A stretch of 64,000 nt of DNA from Acidovorax sp. Leaf160. Its GTDB lineage: Bacteria; Pseudomonadota; Gammaproteobacteria; Burkholderiales; Burkholderiaceae_C. Position 1 is the stretch's first letter. Every line of letters starts with the position of its first letter. Below the pieces are notes generated by a model. It saw only the letters and a program-made list of their open reading frames with translations, was not told the DNA's origin and made no database searches. Position numbers and translations under genes: made by a program. The stretch lies in NCBI RefSeq assembly GCF_001424265.1, contig NZ_LMOV01000026.1:1-64000 (forward strand), in the 5' to 3' direction. Positions 10,466-19,183 of this stretch are shown here, piece by piece.

Positions 10466-10984
10466 ATGCAATCCAATGCCCCCGAAGACCTCGCCGCCTG
10501 CCTGGACCCGCAGTGGCCCGTGCCGCACCCGATCGAACAGCACCTGGGCTACCAGCTGCGCCGCATCGTGACGCTGCTGAGCGCGCACATCGACCGCCAG
10601 GTCGAGCCCCTGGGGCTGACCGATGCCCAGTGGAAGCCCCTCCTGCGCCTGCTGCTGGACCAGACCGGCACCGTGGCTGCCCTGGCGCGCATCTGCCAGC
10701 TGGACGCGGGCGGCATGACGCGCCTCCTGGACCGGCTGGAGACCAAGGGCCTGGTGCGGCGGGAGCGTTCGCTGGAAGACCGCCGTGTGGTCAACATCGA
10801 GCTGACCGACGAAGGCCGCACCGCTGCCCAGCAGCTGCCCGACATGCTGCAGGGCATGCAGCGCTCGCTGCTGCAAGGTTTCAGCGCCGAAGAAGAGGCC
10901 CAGCTGCGCGGCTTTCTGGGCCGCCTCTACGCCAACGCCCAGGCGCTGGAGCCGGGCAGCGCGCCGGGCGGCCCGGACAGCTGA
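10466..10984 (+). CDS. MarR-family transcriptional regulator of the efflux operon
   Basis: The 172-residue protein has a winged-helix MarR domain spanning roughly residues 25-150. The recognition helix region is AGGMTRLLDRLETKGLVRR, followed by the wing SLEDRRVVNIELTDEG. MarR/EmrR repressors release DNA on binding phenolic or xenobiotic ligands. It is the first gene of a four-gene plus-strand run with channel, fusion protein and pump, the arrangement of emrR-emrCAB systems, and it has its own palindromic operator. The ligand cannot be predicted. Confidence 0.92.
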   Translation: MQSNAPEDLAACLDPQWPVPHPIEQHLGYQLRRIVTLLSAHIDRQVEPLGLTDAQWKPLLRLLLDQTGTVAALARICQLDAGGMTRLLDRLETKGLVRRERSLEDRRVVNIELTDEGRTAAQQLPDMLQGMQRSLLQGFSAEEEAQLRGFLGRLYANAQALEPGSAPGGPDS

Positions 10985-11041
10985 CAACCGGCTGCCACCC
11001 AACACCCCTTTTCCTTTCGCCTTTCTCCAGAGCACAACAGC

Positions 11042-12592
11042 ATGAAAAACCAGCTCACCCCCTCCCTCACCGCTTCGGCTCCGGGGCCTGCCGCCCGCAG
11101 CGATGCGGACCAGCCCAGCCCCCTGAAGGGCGCGGCGCTCTACTTCGCGACACTGGCCCTGGCCATCGCGGCCCTGCCCGGCCTGACCGGCTGCGCCGAC
11201 ATGTCCGGCATTGCATCGCATGCACAGATGCGCGACGCAGCCTCGCTGGGCCTGCCCGCTGCGGCGGCGCCCGGCACGCTGCAGGTCGACGCCGCCGTGC
11301 CCGCCGACTGGTGGCGCGGCTTCGGCGATGCGCAGCTGAACGCGCTGGTCGACCGCGCGCTGGCGCAGAGCCCCAACCTGAAGCTGGCCGAAGCCCGGGT
11401 GGCGAAGGCCAATGCCTTCACCGAAACCGCCCGCGCCGCCACCGGCCCTCGGGTGAACGGCAGCCTGGACCTGAACCGCCAGCTCTACAGCGCCCACGGC
11501 CCTTACCCGCCTCCGCTGGCGGGCAGCACGCTGAACAGCGGCACGGCGCGCCTGACCGGCAGCTGGGAGATCGACTTCTTCGGCGAGCACCGCGCCTCGC
11601 TGCAGTCCGCCCTGGGCACGGCCAACGCCGCCCAGGCCGAAGCCCAGTCCGCCCGCCTGCTGCTGGCTGCCAACGTGGCGCGCAACTACATCCAGCTGGC
11701 CCGCCTGCAGGCGCAGCTGGACGTGGCCGAACGCACGCTGGCCCAGCGCAGCGAGACCCTGCAGCTGGTCAAGGACCGCGTGACCGCCGGACTGGACACG
11801 CAGCTGGAGCAGCGCCAGAGCGAGGGCGGCCTGCCCGAAGCACGCCAGCAGATCGAAGCGCTGCGCGAACAGATGGCGCTGACCCGCAACGCCCTGGGCG
11901 CGCTGGTCGGAGAGCCCAATCTGCCCCTGGCGCTTGACAATCAAGCGCTTTCCGCTATTCATTCGATAGCAATGCCCGCCCAGCTGCCAGCCGACCTGCT
12001 GGGCCGCCGGCCCGACGTGGCCGCTGCCCGCTGGCGCGTGGAAGCCAGCGCGCAGAACGTGGCCGTGGCCCGCGCGCAGTTCTATCCGAACGTGAACCTG
12101 ACGGCCTTCGTCGGCCTCTCGTCCATCGGGCTGGACCGGTTCGTGCAGGCCGGCAGCAAGGAATGGGGCGCCGGCCCCGCCATCCGCCTGCCGATCTTCG
12201 ACTCGGGCCGGCTGCGCGCCAACCTGCGCGGCCAGTCGGCCGACCTGGATGCGGCGGTCGAGAGCTACAACGCCGCCTTGCTGGACGCCGTGCACGACGC
12301 GGCCGACCAGATCGCCTCGGCCAGCGCCATCGACCGCCAGGCCGCCGAGCAGCGCCAGGCAGAAGCCGCCGCCGAGAGCACCTGGGCCATCGCCCGTCAG
12401 CGCTACCAGGCGGGCCTGGGCACCTACCTGAACGTGCTGGCGGCGGAAACCACCGTGCTGGCCCAGCGCCGCCAGGCCGTCGACCTGGCCGCACGGCGGC
12501 TGGACAACCAGGTGGCGCTGATGCGCGCCCTGGGCGGCGGCTGGCAGGACACCACCGTGCCCGCCGCGCCCGGCGCCGTCGCCGCCCGCTGA
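11042..12592 (+). CDS. Outer-membrane efflux lipoprotein, NodT/OprM family
   Basis: The 516-residue outer-membrane factor is the channel through which the EmrAB-like pump exports substrates to the outside. Two OEP domains are present, with WWRGFGDAQL at the start of the first and LPADLLGRRPDV at the start of the second. A lipobox LTGC places the lipid on C51, after an unusually long 30-residue N-terminal region. The true start could be downstream, though no internal ATG offers a better one. Residues about 294-310 (LALDNQALSAIHSIA) are encoded by a dispersed 49-bp element. Confidence 0.92.
   Translation: MKNQLTPSLTASAPGPAARSDADQPSPLKGAALYFATLALAIAALPGLTGCADMSGIASHAQMRDAASLGLPAAAAPGTLQVDAAVPADWWRGFGDAQLNALVDRALAQSPNLKLAEARVAKANAFTETARAATGPRVNGSLDLNRQLYSAHGPYPPPLAGSTLNSGTARLTGSWEIDFFGEHRASLQSALGTANAAQAEAQSARLLLAANVARNYIQLARLQAQLDVAERTLAQRSETLQLVKDRVTAGLDTQLEQRQSEGGLPEARQQIEALREQMALTRNALGALVGEPNLPLALDNQALSAIHSIAMPAQLPADLLGRRPDVAAARWRVEASAQNVAVARAQFYPNVNLTAFVGLSSIGLDRFVQAGSKEWGAGPAIRLPIFDSGRLRANLRGQSADLDAAVESYNAALLDAVHDAADQIASASAIDRQAAEQRQAEAAAESTWAIARQRYQAGLGTYLNVLAAETTVLAQRRQAVDLAARRLDNQVALMRALGGGWQDTTVPAAPGAVAAR
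11922..11970 (-). repeat. Dispersed 49-bp element, copy 4 (inside the efflux channel gene)
   Basis: Read on the minus strand, the first palindrome is GCTAT-CGAATGA-ATAGC (11970-11954). Then comes an 18-bp spacer that forms a perfect 8-bp hairpin with the tail (GCGCTTGA and TCAAGCGC around TTG). It lies wholly inside the outer-membrane factor frame. There it encodes an extra segment just before the conserved LPADLLGRRPDV motif that opens the second OEP repeat. The frame stays open. Confidence 0.85.
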
Positions 12593-12619
12593 ACACCCCC
12601 CATTTTTCGAGTCACGACC

Positions 12620-13876
12620 ATGAACGCACCGCAAACCGCCTCCGATCACGCCGCATCTCCCGCCCCTGCCCCCGCCGACAAGAAGGCCGGCCGCCGCAAG
12701 GCCCTCATCACCCTGGCCGCCGTGGTCGTGCTGGCCGGCGCCGGCTGGGGCGTCTACGACTGGCTGGTGGCCAGCCACTACGAGAACACCGACAACGCCT
12801 ACGTGCAGGGCAACGTCATCCAGATCACGCCGCAGACCGGCGGCACGGTGATGTCCATCCTGGCCGACGACACCGACTTCGTGAAGGCCGGCTCGCCGCT
12901 GGTGCAGCTGGACCCGGCCGACGCCCGCGTGGCGCTGGCGCAGGCCGAGGCCGGCCTGGCCCAGGCCGTGCGCCAGGCGCGCACGGTGTACGTGAACAAC
13001 GGCTCGCTGAACGCGCAGATCACGCTGCGCCAGGCCGAAGTCACCAAGGCCCGCTCGGACGTGGCCCGCGCACAGCAGGACCTGCAGCGCCGGCAGTCGC
13101 TGTCGGGCAACGGCGCCGTCTCCAAGGAAGAACTGCAGCACGCGCAGAACCAGGTGGACGCGGCCCGCTCGGCGCTGGCCGCCGCCCAGGCCGGCGTGGA
13201 AGCCGCCCGCGAGCAGCTTTCCAGCAACCAGTCGCTGACCCAGGGCGTGCCGGTCCAGGAGAACCCCAACGTGCTGGCCGCCGCCGCCAAGGTGCGCGAG
13301 GCCTATCTGGCCGAGCGCCGCACCGCCCTGCCCGCGCCGGTGGACGGCTATGTCGCCCGCCGCACCGTGCAGCTCGGCCAGCGCGTGGCGCCCGGCGCTG
13401 CGCTGATGACCATCGTGCCGCTCAGCCACGTGTGGGTGGACGCGAACTTCAAGGAAAACCAGCTCCGCAACCTGCGCCTGGGCCAGCCCGCCAAGCTGAC
13501 GGCCGACCTGTACGGCAAGAAGGTCGAATACACCGGCACCGTCGCCGGCCTGGGCGTGGGCACCGGTTCGGCCTTCGCGCTGCTGCCGGCGCAGAACGCC
13601 ACGGGCAACTGGATCAAGGTGGTGCAGCGCGTGCCCGTGCGCATCGCGCTGGACGCGGCCCAGGTACAGGAACACCCGCTGCGCGTGGGCCTGTCGATGG
13701 ACGTCACGGTGAACACGCAGCAGCGTGACGGCGCCCTGCTGGCGGGCGCGCCGCGCACCGACCCCGTGGCGCAGACGAACGTCTACGGCGGGCTGGACCA
13801 GGGCGCGGACGCGGAAGTGGCCCGCATCATCGCGGCCAACACCGGCGGGGTGAAGACCGCCAGGTCGGTCCACTGA
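12620..13876 (+). CDS. emrA: Membrane fusion protein, EmrA/HlyD family
   Basis: The 418-residue periplasmic adaptor links the inner-membrane pump to the outer-membrane channel. A single N-terminal membrane helix (about residues 28-48) is followed by the biotinyl-lipoyl-like motif TDNAYVQGNVIQITPQTGG, a long alpha-helical hairpin rich in Ala and Gln (residues 95-205), and a beta-barrel domain with VWVDANFKE. These are features of EmrA. It lies 27 bp after the channel gene and 25 bp before the pump gene. The export substrate is unknown. Confidence 0.93.
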   Translation: MNAPQTASDHAASPAPAPADKKAGRRKALITLAAVVVLAGAGWGVYDWLVASHYENTDNAYVQGNVIQITPQTGGTVMSILADDTDFVKAGSPLVQLDPADARVALAQAEAGLAQAVRQARTVYVNNGSLNAQITLRQAEVTKARSDVARAQQDLQRRQSLSGNGAVSKEELQHAQNQVDAARSALAAAQAGVEAAREQLSSNQSLTQGVPVQENPNVLAAAAKVREAYLAERRTALPAPVDGYVARRTVQLGQRVAPGAALMTIVPLSHVWVDANFKENQLRNLRLGQPAKLTADLYGKKVEYTGTVAGLGVGTGSAFALLPAQNATGNWIKVVQRVPVRIALDAAQVQEHPLRVGLSMDVTVNTQQRDGALLAGAPRTDPVAQTNVYGGLDQGADAEVARIIAANTGGVKTARSVH

Positions 13877-13901
13877 ACGGCCAGGCAAGGCAAGAGCCCG
13901 C

Positions 13902-15530
13902 ATGACCACCGCCACCGCATCTACCGCAGACGCCGCGCCGGCACCCCGTGCCGCGCCGGCCGCACCCGCCCCGGGCCCGGCGCCCGGCGCGGCCCACCCG
14001 CCGCTCGAAGGCAGTGCGCGCCTCTGGGGCACGCTGGCCTTGTCGGCGGCCACGTTCATGAACGTGCTGGACACCTCCATCGCCAACGTGTCCCTGCCCG
14101 CCATCGCCGGCGACCTGGGCGTGAGCCCCACGCAGGGCACCTGGGTCATCACCAGCTTCGCGGTGGCCAACGCCATCGCCGTGCCGCTGACCGGCTGGCT
14201 GTCGCAGCGCTTCGGGCAGGTGCGCCTGTTCGTCGCCAGCGTCACCCTCTTCGTCATCGCATCGCTGCTGTGCGGCATCGCGCCCAACATGGCCACGCTG
14301 ATCGCCTTCCGCGCGCTGCAGGGCTTCGTCGCCGGGCCGATGATTCCGCTGTCGCAGTCGCTGCTGCTGTCCAGCTACCCCAAGGCGCTGGCCGGGCTGG
14401 CGATGGCGATGTGGTCCATGACCACGCTGATCGCGCCGGTGATGGGGCCGCTCCTGGGCGGCTGGATCACCGACAACATGAGCTGGCCGTGGATCTTCTA
14501 CATCAACGTGCCGGTCGGCATCGCGGCGGTGCTGGTGACCTGGAGCATCTTCCACAAGCGCGAGTCGGAACGCCGCGCGCTGCCCATCGACTCCATCGGC
14601 CTGGCGCTGCTGGTGATCTGGGTGGCGGCCATGCAGGTGATGCTGGACATCGGCAAGGAACACGACTGGTTCGCCTCGCCCTGGGTGGTGGCCTGCGCCG
14701 TCGTGGCGGTGGTGGGCTTCATCGCCTTCATGATCTGGGAGCGCGGCGACGACCACCCGGTGGTGGACCTGTCGCTCTTCAAGATCCGCAACTTCTGGGC
14801 CGGCGCGCTGGCCACCTCGGTGGGCTACGGGCTCTTCTTCGGCAACGTGGTGCTGCTGCCGCTCTGGCTGCAGCAGTACATGGGCTACACCGCCACCCAG
14901 GCCGGCGAGGTGCTGGCGCCGGTGGGCCTGATGGCGCTGGTGCTCTCGCCCGTGGTGGGCAAGAACATCGCCAAGGTGGACCCGCGCCGCTTCGCCACCT
15001 TCGCCTTCCTGGTGTTCGCGCTGGTGCTGTGGATGCGCTCGCGCTTCAACACCCAGGCCGACCTGATGACCATCATGGTGCCGACGATCATCCAGGGCGT
15101 GGCCATGGCGTTCTTCTTCATCCCGCTGGTGACCATCACGCTGTCGGAGATCGCGCCGGCCCGCATCCCGTCGGCCTCGGGCCTGTCGAACTTCATGCGC
15201 ATCACGGCGGGCGCGATCGGCACCTCCGTGTCGACCACGCTCTGGGAACGCCGCGCCGAGCTGCACCACGCCCAGCTGACCGAAGGCCTGCAGCAGGGCG
15301 GTGTCGCCGTCACGCAGACGCTGCAGGGCCTGCAGGCCGGCGGGCTGGCGCCCGACCAGGCGCTGGCCCAGGTCGAGCGGCTGGTGAACCAGCAGGCCTA
15401 CATGCTGGCCGCCAACGACATCTTCTATGCGTCGGCCGTGCTGTTCCTGCTCCTGATTCCGCTGGTCTGGCTGGCCCACCCGGTGCGCGCCAGCGCCGGC
15501 AGCGCGGATGCGGCGGCCGGGGCGCATTGA
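13902..15530 (+). CDS. emrB: DHA2-family multidrug efflux MFS transporter, EmrB type
   Basis: The 542-residue protein has about 14 hydrophobic segments, the hallmark of DHA2 drug:H+ antiporters. The motif LDTSIANVSLPAIAGDLG in TM1 and WVITSFAVANAIAVPLTGWLSQRFGQ with the following loop are typical EmrB signatures. It energises export through the adjacent EmrA-like adaptor and outer-membrane factor using the proton gradient. The first 40 residues are an Ala/Pro-rich cytoplasmic tail. It closes the marR-channel-emrA-emrB run. Confidence 0.94.
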   Translation: MTTATASTADAAPAPRAAPAAPAPGPAPGAAHPPLEGSARLWGTLALSAATFMNVLDTSIANVSLPAIAGDLGVSPTQGTWVITSFAVANAIAVPLTGWLSQRFGQVRLFVASVTLFVIASLLCGIAPNMATLIAFRALQGFVAGPMIPLSQSLLLSSYPKALAGLAMAMWSMTTLIAPVMGPLLGGWITDNMSWPWIFYINVPVGIAAVLVTWSIFHKRESERRALPIDSIGLALLVIWVAAMQVMLDIGKEHDWFASPWVVACAVVAVVGFIAFMIWERGDDHPVVDLSLFKIRNFWAGALATSVGYGLFFGNVVLLPLWLQQYMGYTATQAGEVLAPVGLMALVLSPVVGKNIAKVDPRRFATFAFLVFALVLWMRSRFNTQADLMTIMVPTIIQGVAMAFFFIPLVTITLSEIAPARIPSASGLSNFMRITAGAIGTSVSTTLWERRAELHHAQLTEGLQQGGVAVTQTLQGLQAGGLAPDQALAQVERLVNQQAYMLAANDIFYASAVLFLLLIPLVWLAHPVRASAGSADAAAGAH

Positions 15531-15607
15531 GGGCGTGCCGGCACGGGAGGCTCGAACGGATACGCTCGAGCCTCCCCACATCTCCCGCGTCTTCATCGCT
15601 GCCCCTC

Positions 15608-15889
15608 ATGACCACGCCTGCTGCTCACGAACTCGACACCTTCCACACCGCCCTGGAGCAACTGCGCCAGGGCGGCCTGCGACCCCACGACTTCAGCAAC
15701 ACGGCCCGCGCGCTGGAAGCCTTGCGCGCGGCGCTGCCAGCGCGGTATGACGAAGTGCTGCTGGGCTTGCTGGACCGATTGGAGTCGGGCGCGCTGTTTG
15801 CAGAGGAAAGCTGCTCCTTCAGCCAGCAGGACTTGCTGGACAGCCTGCGCCTGTGGGCTGACAAGGCTGGCGGCCAGTTGCCCGGCTGA
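15608..15889 (+). CDS. Small protein of unknown function
   Basis: The 93-residue frame starts at ATG 15608, 77 bp after emrB. The composition looks like real protein: balanced charged and hydrophobic residues, and predicted helices such as ELDTFHTALEQLRQG and EVLLGLLDRLESGALF, ending with QQDLLDSLRLWADKAGG. Third codon positions are strongly G/C. There is no signal peptide or membrane segment. I recognise no family. It may be carried on the efflux transcript. A non-coding explanation is less likely but possible. Confidence 0.65.
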   Translation: MTTPAAHELDTFHTALEQLRQGGLRPHDFSNTARALEALRAALPARYDEVLLGLLDRLESGALFAEESCSFSQQDLLDSLRLWADKAGGQLPG

Positions 15890-15949
15890 ACGGCGGCCCC
15901 GGTCCAACGCAGCGCGCAGGCAGGCACTCAGACACTCAGGCCCCACCCT

Positions 15950-15980
15950 CGCACGCACGCACACACGCACACACGCATGC
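15950..15980. repeat. Alternating purine-pyrimidine tract
   Basis: Thirty-one consecutive bases alternate pyrimidine and purine, made of CA and CG steps and ending in GCATGC. It lies in the 250-bp gap between the small gene and the PHP lipoprotein gene. Such tracts favour left-handed Z-DNA under supercoiling and are prone to slippage. No function can be assigned from sequence. Confidence 0.6.
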
Positions 15981-16029
15981 TGGATCGGTCACCGCCACAC
16001 CGAACGGCGATGACCGCGCGCAAACGATG

Positions 16030-16047
16030 GCGTCATAAGGGTTTCAT
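16030..16047 (+). promoter_or_regulatory. Possible Pho box upstream of the PHP lipoprotein gene
   Basis: Two 7-mers, GCGTCAT (16030-16036) and GTTTCAT (16041-16047), are separated by four bases. That is the 7-4-7 spacing of PhoB boxes (consensus CTGTCAT). Each half matches at five of seven positions. A TACAAA -10-like box begins about 12 bases downstream, where a PhoB-activated promoter would have it. The score is moderate, so this is a candidate only. Confidence 0.35.
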
Positions 16048-16139
16048 CGGAATTTCTTACAAATGCACCCAATGCACGCGAGCTGCGCCAGCACCTCGCT
16101 CTGCATTGCATGCATCACGTCAAGAACAACCGATAACCC

Positions 16140-17792
16140 ATGACACTCCCTCGCGCTTTCCCTTCCCCATCGCTGCGCCGAGCGCGGATGGCCCTGTCCA
16201 CCGCCCTGGCGCTGCCTGTCTTCCTGCTGGCCGCCTGCGGCGGCTCGGGCGACGGCAATGGCTCCACGGCCGCCAATGAGCAGTCGGGCCGCTGGACCAC
16301 CGGCGACCTGCACACCCACACCGTGCAGTCCGACGATTCGCGCACCACGCAGACGCTGGACTTCCTGCTGGGCAAAGCCTTCACCAGCTATGGCCTGGAC
16401 TGGATGGCGGTGACCAACCATCTGCGTTCCTCCAAGTACGACAACGCGGCCAACCTGCTGCCCGCGCCCAAGGCCTTCGCCTACGGCATGGAAAGCTACG
16501 AGATGCCGCGCATCAAGGCGCTGCAGGATGGCGGCAGCTACAGGGGCAAGCTGATCTATTCGGCCTTCGAATGGGACATGCCCACGCATGACCACGTTGG
16601 CGTGGGCATCTTCGAAGGCGCTGCCGGCGCCTGGAAGACATCGGCCAGCGCCGCCAAGGAATTCCAGTACCTGTTCACCACGGGTGCCGAAACGCTGTTC
16701 GACCCGTCGGACGTGGCCCGCTGGAAGGCCCAGTACCCGCAGCGCTACAACCAGACGGGCGACGACGCGATCAAGGCCATCGCCTGGCTGAAGGAAAAGT
16801 ACCCCGACAACAGCTATGCGCTGATCAACCACCCCTCGCGCAACCCGAACAAGTACACCATCGCCGACCTCCGCCAGATGAACGACCTGGCGCCGAAGAT
16901 CGTGTTCGCCATCGAAGGCATGGTGGGCAACCAGCTGGAGCCCGACCGCGGTGGCTACACCTCGGCCTACATCGACGCCAACAAGCCCAACCGCACCTAC
17001 GGCGGCACCGACTACATCGTGGCGCAGCTGGGCGGCGTGTGGGACGCGCTGCTGGGCGAGGGCCGCCGCATCTGGAACATCGCCGATTCGGACTCGCACT
17101 TCGAGATCGACGCGAACAACAACAGCAGCGGCTACTACCCGGGCGAATACGCCAAGACCTATGTCTGGCAGCCCACCAAGGCCGAAGGCGGCATCAGCGG
17201 CCTGCTCGACGGCCTGCGGTCGGGCCGCACCTTCGGCGTGTTCGGCGATCTGGTCAACGCGCTGGACTTCAACGTTTCCACCCTGGCCGGCAAGGCCTTC
17301 ATGGGCCAGGAAATCACCGCCCTGGCGGGCGAGAGCGTGATGGTGCGCATCCGTTTCAAGAGCCCTCCCATCAACAACTACCAGCGCCCGGTCTCCAGCG
17401 GCAATCTGGGCAACATGACGCCCAAGGTGGACCACATCGACCTGATCGCCGGTGACGTGGGCCCGCGCGCCCAGCCCGGCACGCCGCAATACCAACAGGC
17501 CACCAACCCCAGCACCCGCGTGGTGCGCCGCTTCACTGCGGCCGACTGGAAGCAGGATGCCGAGGGCTACTACGTGATGGAGCTACCGATCGCCGTCACT
17601 AGGAACCAGTACTTCCGCCTGCGCGGCACCAACGTGGGCGAGAACGTGGCCGGCCTCACGGCCAACGGCGAGCCGCTGGCCGACCAGGCCGTGACCACGA
17701 CCGACGCAGCCAAGCGCCACGACCAGATCAACGACCGCAATTACGGCAACCTCTGGTTCTACTCCAACCCGATCTTCGTGTCGGTGAAGTGA
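16140..17792 (+). CDS. PHP-domain lipoprotein (putative metal-dependent phosphoesterase)
   Basis: The 550-residue protein has a lipobox FLLAAC with the lipidated cysteine at C33, so it is probably anchored in the outer membrane facing the periplasm. The PHP metal-binding motif GDLHTHTVQSDDS begins near residue 54. Further PHP-type residues appear in AVTNH, ALINHPSRNPN and IADSDSHFE. PHP domains hydrolyse phosphoesters with a two- or three-metal centre; the substrate here is unknown. A TonB or membrane transport partner is not adjacent. A strong hairpin terminator follows. The catalytic call is family-based inference. Confidence 0.78.
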   Translation: MTLPRAFPSPSLRRARMALSTALALPVFLLAACGGSGDGNGSTAANEQSGRWTTGDLHTHTVQSDDSRTTQTLDFLLGKAFTSYGLDWMAVTNHLRSSKYDNAANLLPAPKAFAYGMESYEMPRIKALQDGGSYRGKLIYSAFEWDMPTHDHVGVGIFEGAAGAWKTSASAAKEFQYLFTTGAETLFDPSDVARWKAQYPQRYNQTGDDAIKAIAWLKEKYPDNSYALINHPSRNPNKYTIADLRQMNDLAPKIVFAIEGMVGNQLEPDRGGYTSAYIDANKPNRTYGGTDYIVAQLGGVWDALLGEGRRIWNIADSDSHFEIDANNNSSGYYPGEYAKTYVWQPTKAEGGISGLLDGLRSGRTFGVFGDLVNALDFNVSTLAGKAFMGQEITALAGESVMVRIRFKSPPINNYQRPVSSGNLGNMTPKVDHIDLIAGDVGPRAQPGTPQYQQATNPSTRVVRRFTAADWKQDAEGYYVMELPIAVTRNQYFRLRGTNVGENVAGLTANGEPLADQAVTTTDAAKRHDQINDRNYGNLWFYSNPIFVSVK

Positions 17793-17814
17793 GCCCGGGC
17801 CCATGGGGCCCGCA

Positions 17815-17846
17815 CGACAAAGGGGCGCCGCGGCGCCCCTTTGTCG
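17815..17846. terminator. Hairpin terminator between the PHP lipoprotein gene and holA
   Basis: A perfect 16-bp inverted repeat, CGACAAAGGGGCGCCG at 17815-17830 and its complement at 17831-17846, gives a very stable stem with an effective tetraloop. It sits between convergent genes ending at 17792 and 17904, so it can serve both strands. The A and T bases of the stem give only short U runs. Confidence 0.75.
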
Positions 17847-17903
17847 TTGAATGATGCGTGGGTGCTCGTGGGTGAGCCCCGCCCTGGCCCCGGCCGCACC
17901 GCC

Positions 17904-18956
17904 TCAGCGCCCGGCGCAGGCCTTGCACAGCTGCAGCGCCAGCCGCTGCAGCGCCTGCCAGCCGTCGGTGGGCCAGTCGGACACTTTCAGGCCCTTGACG
18001 ATGCCGTCCACGGTGTGGGCCGACTGCAGCAGGCGGGCGGCGGCGGCGTCGGAGAAGCGCGGGACGATGCGCTCGAAGAGTCGCTCCTTCGCGCCCCAGA
18101 CCCGGTTCTCCCGCAAGGCCATGGGCAGCGGCTTGCCGGCGTTCACGGCGTCTTTCACCCGTTTGAGCGCGCGGATGTCTTCGGCCAGCGCCCAGTGCAC
18201 CAGCACCTCGGCCTCGCCTTCGGCCTGCAGGCCGTCGAGCATGCGCTGCACGCGCAGCACCTGGCCCGAGAGCACGGCTTCTGACAGCTTGAAGACGTCG
18301 TAGCGCGCCACGTTCAGCACGGCCGATTCGACCTGGGCGAGCGACAGCTCGCCCGGCGGGTGCAGCAGGGCGAGCTTGGCGATTTCCTGGTGCGCGGCCA
18401 GCAGGTTGCCTTCCACCCGGTCGGCGAAGAACTGCAGGGTGCGCTGGCCTTCGTCGCCCGAGGCCACGCGCTGGCCCTGCGCGCCCAGCCGCTGGGCGAT
18501 CCAGGTGGGCAGCGCGGCGCGCTCCACCGGGTCGATCTGCACCGTGGCGCCATTCGACTCCAGCGCGGCGAACCAGGCGCCGGTGCGCGTGGCCTTGTCG
18601 AGCCGGGGCAGCAGCACCAGCGTGAGGGTACCGTCGTTGCCCTGCGCGGCGGCGGCGATCTGCTGCAGCGCGGTGCTGCCGTCCTTGCCGGGTTTGCCGG
18701 AAGGGATGCGGATCTCGACGATCTGCTTGTCGGCAAACAGCGAGAGCGAGCCGCCCGCCGCCAGCACCGCGCTCCAGTCGAAGTGCGCGCCGGCGACGGT
18801 GAAGCTGCTGCGTTCGGTGTAGCCCTGCGCCCGCGCCGCCGAGCGGATGGCGTCGGCCGCCTCCTGCTGCAGCAGCGGCTCGTCGCCGTGCAGGGTGTAG
18901 AGGGGGCGCAGGCCTTTTTGCAACTGCGCGGTCAGCTGGTTCAGCGCAATCTGCAT
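17904..18956 (-). CDS. holA: DNA polymerase III delta subunit
   Basis: The 350-residue protein begins MQIALNQLTAQLQKG, followed by LRPLYTLHGDEPLLQQEA. This is the HolA N-terminus, equivalent to the modified Walker region YLVxGxExLL. The middle and C-terminal helices (ENLLAAHQEI-like ENLL region, VHWALAEDIRAL) match the clamp-loader delta subunit, which opens the beta clamp. The ATG at 18954-18956 has GAAGGG upstream. It follows lptE and leuS on the same strand, the common leuS-lptE-holA order, but a dispersed repeat separates it from lptE. Confidence 0.94.
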   Translation of the reverse strand: MQIALNQLTAQLQKGLRPLYTLHGDEPLLQQEAADAIRSAARAQGYTERSSFTVAGAHFDWSAVLAAGGSLSLFADKQIVEIRIPSGKPGKDGSTALQQIAAAAQGNDGTLTLVLLPRLDKATRTGAWFAALESNGATVQIDPVERAALPTWIAQRLGAQGQRVASGDEGQRTLQFFADRVEGNLLAAHQEIAKLALLHPPGELSLAQVESAVLNVARYDVFKLSEAVLSGQVLRVQRMLDGLQAEGEAEVLVHWALAEDIRALKRVKDAVNAGKPLPMALRENRVWGAKERLFERIVPRFSDAAAARLLQSAHTVDGIVKGLKVSDWPTDGWQALQRLALQLCKACAGR

Positions 18957-18984
18957 GGCAAAGCCCTTCTTTTGGATTAAAAAC

Positions 18985-19033
18985 CGGCTGTGGCGCCTGT
19001 AAATAGAGCGCTCACAGCTATCAAAAATATAGC
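18985..19033 (-). repeat. Dispersed 49-bp element, copy 5 (lptE-holA spacer)
   Basis: On the minus strand it reads GCTAT-ATTTTTG-ATAGC (19033-19017). The spacer begins GCTGTGAGCGCTCT and the tail is AGGCGCCACAGCC. The arms GCTGTG and CACAGC pair, a different sequence from the GCTGCCGGC/GCCGGCAGC arms of copy 1. The second stem is thus kept although its sequence has changed. It lies about 30 bp upstream of the holA start codon within the presumed leuS-lptE-holA transcript. Confidence 0.8.
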
Positions 19034-19183
19034 AACCGACAGAATGCCAGCGGTGCTGCGGGTGGGCGCCTCCCCCGGGCCCGCACACGCCGCGCAGCGG
19101 GCGGCGCCGGTCCACCGGCGGCGTTTCCCCTGACTCAGGCGCAGGGGCAGGGCCAGGCGCGAAGCGACCCCAGGCGGCTGCCC

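Noticed and set aside
10448-14296. A minus-strand open frame of more than 1,200 codons opposite the efflux operon
   Set aside because: It is antisense to four well-supported genes. Its translation is Gly/Arg/His/Ala-rich with no domain, as expected from GC-rich third positions.
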